From assembly GCF_016651435.1 (NCBI RefSeq), contig NZ_JAEPRJ010000001.1, positions 2,604,001 through 2,668,000 on the forward strand: 64,000 nucleotides of DNA. The letters are read 5' to 3'. The notes below the pieces were generated by a model that was not told where the DNA came from, did not search any database, and saw only the letters and a program-made list of their open reading frames with translations. This document shows, piece by piece, positions 1-10,960 of this stretch (position 1 is the first letter of the stretch; every line of letters starts with the position of its first letter). Position numbers and translations under genes: made by a program. This stretch comes from Catonella massiliensis. GTDB lineage: Bacteria; Bacillota; Clostridia; Lachnospirales; Lachnospiraceae.

Positions 1-3000
1 ACCGTAGTTAGGAACATTCTCTTCATCAACACTGTAGGTTATCTTTCTACCTACTGAATCGAACTTATCAAGTTCAACAGGTACTTCCCAAATTGTAACG
101 TTAGGGTTAGCAGGATCTGTAATTCTTACAAGATCAGCATCTGTCTTATTGATGGTTCTTACAAGGAGTTCAGCTCCTGTATCAGCGTCTTTGATGCGAA
201 CTGTAATCTTCTCGCCTTCAGCGCCGATCCACTTCTTAATAACCTTGAACTTCTCTGTACCGGTCTGAGTATTGGTAATTGTGAAACCGTTATTCTGGTT
301 ACCGCTTACCGCTGCCTTATATCCGGTTACTGCTGACTCTGTTACTGTATAAGCGATTTCTTCGCCAAGTGCATTGTACTTAGGTGCCTCAAATGTAACT
401 TCCCAAGTCTTAGCATCGCCGCTCTTTGCTGCTGATGCGTCAATTGTCTTTGTTGCATAAGGTATATTGCCGCTCATTAAGGAGATAGTTACCTGATCTG
501 CTACTCCACCAAGCCACTTCTTATCAACCTTTATCTTAACCTTTTCGGTATCCTTGTTGACAATAGTAAATCCTGTAGCCTGATTTCCGCTTACCTTAGC
601 TTCATAGCCTGCGATTGCTGACTCTGTTACTGTGTAAGCTATCTCATTACCTGCTGCATCATACTTAGGTGCTTCAAATGAAACTTCCCAGGTCTTTGGT
701 TCGCCTGACTTAGCTGCTGATGCATTTACTGTCTTAGCTTCAACAACGTTAGTGCCATTCATAAGTGATACGGTTATCTCGTTAGCTGCCTTACCAAGCC
801 ACTTCTTGTCAACTTTAATCTTAACCTTTTCGTTGTCTCTGTTGACAATTGTAAAGCCTGTAGCCTGATTTCCGCTTACCTCTGCTGTATAGCCTGCGAT
901 TGCTGCCTCTGTTACTGTGTAAGCTGCTTCCTTACCGTCATTGCCATACTTAGGTGCTTCAAATTCTACTTCCCAAGTCTTAGCATCGCCGTTCTTAGCA
1001 GACGCCGCATCTACTGTCTTAGTTGCAACAACTTCAGTACCATTCATTAAGGATACGGTTATCTGGTTTGCTGCCTTACCAAGCCACTTCTTGTCAACCT
1101 TAACCTTAACCTTTTCAGTGTCTTTATTGGTAATGGTGAAGCCTTCTGCCTGATTTCCGCTTACCTTAGCTTCATAGCCTGCAATTGCTGACTCTGTTAC
1201 TGTATAAGCTATTTCTTTTCCTGCTTCATCGTACTTAGCAGCATCAAATGATACTTCCCAAGTACTTGCATCGTTTGCCTTAGCTGCTGATGCGTTAACT
1301 GTCTTAGACTCAACAACTCTGTTACCGTTCATAAGAGATACGGTTATATGGTTAGCTACCTTACCAAGCCACTTCTTGTCAACCTTAATCTTAACCTTTT
1401 CAGTGTCTCTATTGGTGATGGTGAAGCCATCCTTCTGATTTCCGCTTACATTTGACTCGTAACCGGCTATTGCTGACTCTTTAACTGTATAAGCAATCTC
1501 TTCGCCATTAGCGTCGTACTTAGGTGCTTCAAATGTAACTTCCCAAGTCTTCTCATCGCCCTGTTTAGCGGATGTTGCATCTACTGTCTTCTCTTCAACA
1601 ACTTCTGTGCCATTCATTAAGGAAATGGTTATCTGGTTTGCTACCTTACCAAGCCACTTCTTGTCAACTTTAATCTTAACCTTTTCAGTGTCCTTATTGG
1701 TAATTGTAAAGCCTGCATCCTGATTTCCGCTTACCTCAGCCTTATAGCCTTCAATTGCTGACTCTGTTACTGTATAAACAACTTCATTACCATCCTTGCC
1801 ATACTTAGGTGCTTCAAATGAAACTTCCCAAGTCTTAGCATTTCCGATCTTAGCTGATGATGCATCTACTGTCTTGGTCTCAACAACCTCAGTACCGTTC
1901 ATAAGCTTAACGGTAATCTCTGAACCTACCTTACCAAGCCACTTCTTGTCAACTCTAATCTTAACCTTTTCAGTGTCTGTATTGGTAATGACAAATCCAT
2001 CATTCTGATTTCCGCTAACCTCAGCCTTATAGCCTGCGATTGCTGCTTCTGTTACTGTGTAAGCTATAGCATTGCCGTCTTTGCCATACTTAGGTGCTTC
2101 AAATGAAACTTCCCAGGTCTTAGCATCGCCAGACTTAGCTACTGTCTTCTCTTCAACAACTTCTGTACCATTCATTAACTTAATGGTTACGCTGCCTGCT
2201 ACCTTACCAATCCACTTCTTGTCTACTATAATCTTAGTCTTTTCATTGTTGATAATGGTGAAGCTTCCGTCGTTGTTATTGGTTATTTCTTTTACATAGC
2301 CATCTACATTCTGCTCATCAACTGTGTAGTTAATTATATGTCCTAAGCTATCATACTTTGGAACAGCCTTGAATGTAGCTTCCCATGTGTTGTTTGTTCC
2401 GGCCTTGAGATCAGCGCTTGTAAGCTTCTTAGTTTCAAGAACCTTATCTCCGCTCTTAAGTGAAACAGTTACCTCGTTGCCTACCTTACCAAGCCACTTC
2501 TTAGTTACCTTGAAGGAAACTTCCTCAGTGTTTGTAATAACGAAGTTATTTTCGCTATTTACAATAGTCTTACCGTAGTTAGGTACGTTTTCTTCATCAA
2601 CACTGTAAGTAATCTTTCTACCTACAGAATCGAACTTGTCGAGCTCAACAGGTACTTCCCAAATTGTTACATTAGGGTTTGATGGATCTGTAATTCTTAC
2701 AAGATCAGCATCAGTCTTATTGATGGTTCTAACAAGGAGTTCTGCTCCTGTATCAGCATCCTTGATGCGTACGGTAATCTTATCACCTTCTGCACCAACC
2801 CATCTCTTGATAACCTTGAACTTCTCTTTTCCGGTCTGAGTATTGGTAATTGTGAAGCCATTCTTCTGGTCTCCGCTTACCGCTGCCTTATATCCGGATA
2901 CAGCTGCCTCAGTTACTGTATAAGCAATCTCTTCGCCAAGTGCGTTGTACTTAGGTGCTTCAAATGTAACTTCCCAAGTCTTTGCATCGCCTGACTTAGC

Positions 3001-6000
3001 TGCTGATGCGTCTATTGTCTTTGTTGCATAAGGTATTGTACCATTTAATAATGAAATAGTTACCTGATCTGCAACCCCGCCAAGCCACTTCTTATCAACC
3101 TTAATCTTAACCTTTTCAGTATCCTTGTTGATAATTGTAAATCCTGTCTTCTGATTTCCGCTTACACTTGTGTCATAGCCTGCTACCGCTGACTCAACTA
3201 CTGTATAAGTTATCTCATTGCCTTCTGCATCGTACTTGTCTGCTTCAAAAGAAACTTCCCAAGTCTTTGCATCATTAGCCTTAGCTGATGTGGCGTCTAC
3301 TGTTTTCTCTTCAACAACCTGACTACCGTTCATTAACTTAAGTGTAATCCTGTCGCCTACCTTACCAAGCCACTTCTTGCTAACATTAATCTTAACCTTT
3401 TCAGTGTCCTTATTGGTAATTACGAATCCTGCAGACTGGCTTCCGCTTACTTCTGCCTTATATCCTGCGATTGCTGACTCTGTTACTGTATAAGCTATCT
3501 CATTGCCTGCTTCATCATACTTAGGTGCTTCAAATGATAACTCCCAAATCTTTGAATCGCCTGATTTAGCTACTGTCTTCTCTTCAACAACCTGTGTACC
3601 GTTCATTAACTTAACAGTTACACTGTCTGCTACCTTACCAAGCCACTTCTTGTCAACCTTAATCTTAACCTTTTCAGTGTCTCTGTTGGTAATTACGAAT
3701 CCTGCAGACTGGCTTCCGCTTACTTCTGCCTTATATCCTGCGATTGCTGACTCTGTTACTGTATAAGCTATCTCATTGCCTGCTTCATCATACTTAGGTG
3801 CTTCAAATGATAACTCCCAATTCTTTGAATCGCCTGATTTAGCTACTGTCTTCTCTTCAACAACCTGTGCACCGTTCATTAACTTAACAGTTACACTGTC
3901 TGCTACCTTACCAAGCCACTTCTTGTTAACATTAATCTTAACCTTTTCAGTGTCTCTATTGGTAATTACGAATCCTGCAGACTGGCTTCCGCTTACTTCT
4001 GCCTTATAACCTGCGATTGCTGACTCTGTTACTGTATAAGCTATTTCTCTACCGGCTGTATCATACTTAGGTGCCTCAAATGATAACTCCCAAGTCTTTT
4101 CTTCGCCAGTCTTAGCAACTGTTTTTTCTTCAACAACCTGTGTACCGTTCATTAACTTAACAGTTACACTGTCTGCTACCTTGCCAAGCCACTTCTTGTC
4201 AACTTTAATCTTAACCTTATCAGTGCTTGCATTAGTAACAGTAAATCCTGCTGCCTGGTTGCCACTTACCTCTGCCTTATAGCCTGCTATTGCTGACTCT
4301 GTAACAGTATATGTAACTTCTTTGCCATCCTTGCCGTACTTAGGTGCTTCAAATGAAACTTCCCAAGTGTTAGCTTCTCCAGCCTTAGCTGATGCTGCAT
4401 CTACTGTCTTTGTATCAACAACTTCACTACCATTCAATAAGGAAAGTGTAACTTTCTCGCCTACCTTACCAAGCCACTTCTTGTCAACCTTAATCTTAAC
4501 TTTTTCAGTGTCTTTATTGGTAATGGTGAAGCCTTCGTTCTTATTGCCGCTTACACTTGCCTCATAGCCTGCGATTGCTGACTCTGTTACAGTATAAGCT
4601 ATTTCTTTTCCATCCTTGCCATACTTAGGTGCTTCAAATGAAACTTCCCAAGTAGTTGCATCTCCGGACTTGGCTGCTGATGCGTTAATTGTCTTCTCAC
4701 CAACAACTTCTGTACCATTCATTAACTTAACGGTTACTTCATTAGCTACCTTACCAAGCCACTTCTTATCAACTCTAATTACAGTCTTTTCAGTGTTAGT
4801 AATGGTGAAGCTTCCGTTGTTATTGTTTACTACATTCTTTTCATAGTTAGCTACATCCTGCTCATCAACTGTGTAGTTGATCATGTGTCCTAAGCTATCA
4901 TACTTTGGAACAGCCTTAAATGTAACTTCCCATGTATCGTTTGTACCAGCCTTAAGATCAGCACTTGTAACCTTCTTGGTTTCAAGAATCTTATCTCCGC
5001 TCTTAAGAGTTAATGTAATCTCATTACCTACCTGACCAAGCCACTTCTTAGTTACCTTGAAGGAAACCTCTTCTGTGTTGGTAATGGTAAATCCATCACT
5101 GCTCTTAACAACTGTCTTACCGTAGTTAGGTAATTTCTCTTCGTCAACGCTGTATGTAATCTTTCTACCTACAGAATCAAACTTATCAAGCTCAACAGGT
5201 ACTTCCCAAATTGTTATGTTAGGGTTTGAAGGATCTGTTATTCTCTTAAGGTCAGCATCTGTCTTATTGATGGTTCTAACAAGGAGTTCAGCTCCTGTAT
5301 CTGCATCCTTGATGCGTACAGTAATCTTGTCACCTTCTGCACCAATCCATCTCTTGATAACCTTGAACTTCTCTGTTCCGGTCTGAGTATTGGTAATTGT
5401 GAAACCATTCTTCTGGTCTCCGCTTACCGCTGCCTTATATCCGGATACAGCTGCCTCGGTTACTGTATAAGCAATCTCTTCGCCAAGTGCATTGTACTTA
5501 GGAGCTTCAAATGTTACTTCCCAAGTCTTAGCATCACCTGACTTAGCTGCTGATGCGTCTATTGTCTTTGTTGCATAAGGTATTGTACCATTCATTAATG
5601 AAATAGTTACCTGATCTGCAACTCCGCCAAGCCACTTCTTATCAACCTTAATCTTAACCTTTTCAGTATCCTTGTTGATAATTGTAAATCCTGTCTTTGC
5701 GGTTCCGCTTACACTTGCTTCATAACCTGCAATTGCAGACTCTGTTACTGTATAAGCTATTTCTTTTCCTGCTTCATCATACTTGTCAGCTTCGAAAGAA
5801 ACTTCCCAAGTCTTAGCATCTCCTGACTTAGCTGCTGATGCGTTAACTGTCTTCTCACCAGCAACCTTAGTGCCATTCATAAGCTTAACGGTAATCTGTG
5901 AACCTACCTTACCAAGCCACTTCTTGTCAACCTTTATCTTAACCTTTTCAGTGTCTTTATTGGTAATGATAAATCCTGATATCTGATTTCCGCTTACCTT

Positions 6001-9000
6001 TGTCTCATAACCTGCTACTGCTTCCTCTGTTACTGTATAAGTAATCTCATTACCTGCTTCGTCATACTTATCAGCATCAAATGAAAGCTCCCAAGTCTTG
6101 CCATCGCCATCCTTAGCTGACGCAGCATCAACTGTCTTTGTATCAACAACCTTAGTGCCGTTCATAAGCTTAACGGTAATCTGTGAACCTACCTTACCAA
6201 GCCACTTCTTGTCAACCTTAATCTTAACCTTTTCGGTGTCTTTATTGGTAATAGTAAATCCTGCACTCTGATTTCCGCTTACACTTGCCTTATATCCTGC
6301 AATTGCAGACTCTGTTACTGTATAAGCTATTTCCTTACCTGTATTGTCATACTTGTCTGCTTCAAAAATAACTTCCCAGGTCTTTGCATCACCTGATTTA
6401 GCAAATGTTGAATTTACTGTCTTTGTACCTACAACCTTAGTACCGTTCATAAGGGATACGGTAATCTCATTAGCTACCTTACCAAGCCACTTCTTGTCTA
6501 CCTTAATCTTGACCTTTTCTGTGTCTTTATTGGTAATTGTAAAGCCATCCTTCTGATTGCCGCTTACCTTTGTTTCATAACCTGGTACTGCTTCCTCTGC
6601 TACTGTATAAGTAATCTCATTACCTGCTTCATCATACTTATCAGCATCAAATGAAAGCTCCCAAGTCTTGCCATCGCCGTCCTTAGCTGCCGATGCATCT
6701 ACTGTCTTTGTATCAACAACCTTAGTGCCGTTCATAAGTTTAACGGTGATCTGTGAACCTACCTTACCAAGCCACTTCTTGTTAACATTGATCTTAACCT
6801 TTTCAGTGTCTTTATTGAGAATGGTAAATCCTGTAGCCTGATCTCCTCTTACTTCAGCCTTATAGCCTGCAATTGCAGACTCTGTTACTGCATATACTAC
6901 TTCTCTTCCGTCTTCACTATACTTAGGTGCTTCAAATGAAACTTCCCAAGTCTTAGCGTCGCCGTCCTTAGCTGCTGATGTATCTACTGTCTTCCTATCA
7001 ACAACCTTGGTGCCATCTAAAAGTGCTACTGTAATCTGTGAACCTACCTTACCAAGCCACTTCTTATCAACTTTAATCTTAACTTTTTCAGTGTTTGTGT
7101 TGGTAATTGTAAATCCGTCTTTCTTGTTTCCGCTTACCTTAGCATCATAGCCTGCAATTGCTGACTCTGTTACTGTATAAGCAATTTCTTTACCGTTTTC
7201 ATCATACTTATCTGCTTCAAAGGTTACTGCCCAAGTATTAACAGCTCCTGCCTTAGCAAATGTGTCATTTACTCTCTTAGTGCTAACAACCTTAGAACCA
7301 TCCATTAAGGAAATGCTAATCTCAGATGCTGCCTTGCCAAGCCACTTCTTATCAACTTTAATCTTGATCTTTTCTGTGTCTCTGTTGGCAATAGTGAAGC
7401 CATCCTTCTGATTTCCGCTTACCTTAGTCTCATAACCAGGTACTGTTTCTTCCTTAACTGTATAAACTATTTCTCTACCTGTGTCGTCAAACTTACGTGC
7501 TTCAAATTCTACTTCCCAGGTATTTGGATCTCCGTCCTTAGCTGCTGATGCATCTACTGTCTTTGTATCAACAACATCTGTACCATCCATCAATTTAAGG
7601 GTAATCTGTGAGCCTACCTTACCAAGCCACTTCTTATCTACCTTTATCTTGATCTTTTCTGTACTTATATTGGTAATTGTAAATCCTTCTGACTTAGTTC
7701 CACTTATATCAGCCTTGTATCCTTCGATTGCAGCCTCTGTTACAGTATAAAGAGCTCTAGAGCCGTTTAAGCTGTACATAGGTGCTTCGAATGAAACTTC
7801 CCAAGTACTTTGGTCGCCTTCTTTTGCTGATGAAGCATCAATTGTCTTGGTTTCTACAACTCTTGTACCTTCCATCAAGGAAAGAGTTACCTTGTCACCA
7901 ATCTTGCCAAGCCACTTCTTATTTACCTTAACCTTAACCTTTTCATCATTGGTATTGGTAATTGTAAATCCGTTCTTTGCATCTCCGGTTATCTCAGCCT
8001 TATAGCCTCTGATAGCCACCTCGGTTACTGTATAATGAATTAAATTGCCATTATCATCATACTTAGGAACTATAAATCTAGTTTCCCAACCCTTTGCATT
8101 CTTCACAGGAGGTGCTGATAATGTCTGCTCTTCAACAACCTTTTCACCATTCATTAACTTAAGCTTAACTTCGTAACCTACCTTACGAATCCATCTCTTG
8201 TTAACGATAATTTCAGTGTTTTCGGTGTTTATAATAGTAATGTTGCCATCTTTATGGTCAATTACCTTATTGGTGTATCCAGAGCCAGGAGAAGTAATCT
8301 CTTCAACTGAATACCTAAATGCATTGCCCCATCTGTCATACTTTTCAACAGGGGCAAAAGTAACTTCCCACTCATTGTTTGTACCGGCTTTGAGGTCTGC
8401 CTTAGACATAGTCTTAGTCTCTATAACCTCTTCACCTTTTTTAAGAACTACTGTAATATCATTGCCTATCTTACCAAACCATTTCTTGGTAACCTTGTAA
8501 GCAACTGTCTCTCTGTTTTCAATGATATACCTATCACATATATAGCCATACTTATCGGTTTCTACACCCGGTTTGTAAATATATGTGTTGTAGCCAGGTA
8601 TTGGATCTTCATCCACTGTGTAGGTTATGCTGTCGCCATTAACACCGTATTTGTCAAGGTCAACAAATACTTCCCAGGTAACATAACCAGGTGTTGCATC
8701 ATATGTAGTTCTCTTAAGATCAGGGTCATTTCTGTGTATTGTTTTAACAAAAAGCTCTTTTCCTGTAGCTTTATCCTTAAAACGAACAGTAATCTGATCG
8801 CCCTCTTTACCTATCCAGTTCTTTACAATCTTGTACTTCTCTTTTTTTGTCTTTGTGTTGACAATTGTGAAGCTTCCATCATTGGCTTTGATAACCTTTG
8901 CAATGTAACCGGATATAGCTGTTTCTGTTACAGTGTAATCAATCTTTCTGCCCTGAGTGTCGTACTTAGGAGCTTCAAAAGTTACTTCCCATGTATTTGG

Positions 9001-10960
9001 TCTTTTAGCAAAAGACTCATCTATGGTTTTTGTAGCATAAGGAAGAGTGCCGTTTAACAACTGAATTGTTGCATTCGTAGCTGTCTCTCCAACCCAGGTC
9101 TTGTATACCTTAACCTTAACCTTTTCAGTGTTGGTTATAGTAAACTGAGTGTTGCTGTCTTTTGAAACAGTTGTGTTATAGCCTTCTAAAGCTGTCTCCT
9201 CAGCACTGTACTCTATAGGTGTGCGTGAAGCATCAAACTTATTAACTTCATATGGAACTTCCCATATTGTAACGTTTGGCTGTGAAGGATCTTTCCTCTC
9301 AACAAAGCCCTTAGTATTTCTGGTAACTGTTACCTTGTCGAGAACCTCTTTAGTATTCGCATTCTTAATTGTGATTGTAATAGAGTCACCGACTCTTCCA
9401 ATCCACTTCTTAATAATCTTGATTTTCTCTTTTGGTTCAGGTAATTTCTTGTTTGTAATAACGAAGCCACTATCCTGATTACCTGTGATTTCTGTTTCAT
9501 AACCGTCTAAAGCAGTTTCTGTTACAGAATACTTAATAGGCTGATTTTTATCATCATACTTATCAACGTCGTTAAAGGTAAATTCCCAAACTGACTTATC
9601 AGCACCAAGATTGATGGTCTGCTTCTGAACTACCTTTGAGCCGTTCTTAAGAGCGATTTCAATAGGACCGGCAGGGATTCCTGCTTCACCATTGTTATTC
9701 AACCATTTCTTTGTAACCTTGATGTTTATCTTTTCGTTCTTATGCTCTTCCTTGTTATTGATAACAAAGTTTCCAGCTGAATCTTTTGTAATTACAGCCT
9801 TCTCATAACCCTGTACAGCTTCCTCTTCTACGTAGTACTTGATTTCCCTACCGTTATCATCATATAAAGGAACAGGCTTAAATGTAAAATCCCATGTAGT
9901 TTTACCTACATATTCAGACTTATTTAATACCTTAGTCTCAACAGGCTGTGTAGAACCTTCCTTCATCAAGTGAACAATGATTCTATTACCTACCTGACCA
10001 GGCTTTCCTTCTCTGTTTACCCAGTTCTTCTTACCGCTGAAGCTAACAGATGGAACATTTACGATAGTAAACTGATCATCGGTATCTTTCTCTACTGTAC
10101 CGACATAGTTAGGCATCTTAACTTCTTCAACTTCATAAGATATCTCAGCACCAGTATCAGTGTACTTATCTACTTCTATAGGAATTATCCAAGTAGTAAT
10201 GTTATTCTTCTTGTCAATAAGCTTCTGAAGACCTTTATAGTTCTCGTCTACTTTTACTTTCTTAATAAGTGCATTGTTAGCTGAATTTCTTACATTTATA
10301 TAAATTTCAGAACCAACAGGTCCAATCCACTTCTTAATAACCTTTAGTTCTTTACGCTCAATATTGATGATTGTGTGACCATTGGTATCATCACAAAGAG
10401 CCTTTATTGTATAGCCATTCATTTTAGCTTCGTCAACAGTATACTTGATTTCATTCTTTGAAGAGTCATACTTAGGCGCTTCAAAAACGATTTCCCAGGT
10501 ATCGCTGTTGCCGTTAGGAAGGTCTGCTTTATTAATTGTTCTTTCTTCAATAACCTTGTTTGTCTTAGCATCCTTAAGCACAAGAGTTATAGAGTCAGCA
10601 ATCTTACCAAACCATTTCTTAACAACTTTAATCTTGGTTGTTTCTGTATTGGTAATAACAAAACCATTGTTATCATCACCAGTGATAGTTGAGTTATATC
10701 CGTCTACCTTTGTCTCATCAATATTGTACTTTACTTCTTTTCCGGAAGCGTCATACTTATCATAAGGACCAAATGTAGCCTTCCAGCCGTCTTCTCTTGT
10801 GATTCTCTTTGATTCAACAACATTACCGTCAGTTGTCTTAAGGGTAACGTTTACAGAATCAGCCTTTATATTTCCAATCCAATTCTTTGTTACTTCTACA
10901 CTCTTCTGAGATTTGCATTCAAAATTAGGTACATTAAGCCAAGTCTTCTTAACCCTTCTC
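1..10960 (-). repeat. Tandem Cna_B domain array, about 38 units
   Basis: A complement of the KKWLGK codons (AAGCCACTTCTT or a close variant) recurs about every 285 bp, with some units of 273 bp and some above 300 bp. I count about 38 from 226 to 10880. Units near the N-terminus (right side) are diverged, whereas those at 480-8000 are much more alike. This fits expansion from the membrane-proximal side. The frame stays open throughout, so the array is under coding selection. The antisense strand also stays open for 60-100 codons per unit; these are shadows. Confidence 0.93.

Noticed and set aside
941..10765. Many plus-strand frames of 60-107 codons with similar sequences such as LGASNETSQV
   Set aside because: They are antisense shadows of the Cna_B repeats: each recurs once per domain in the same register and has no ribosome-binding site. 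The minus-strand frame is continuous and has clear domains.
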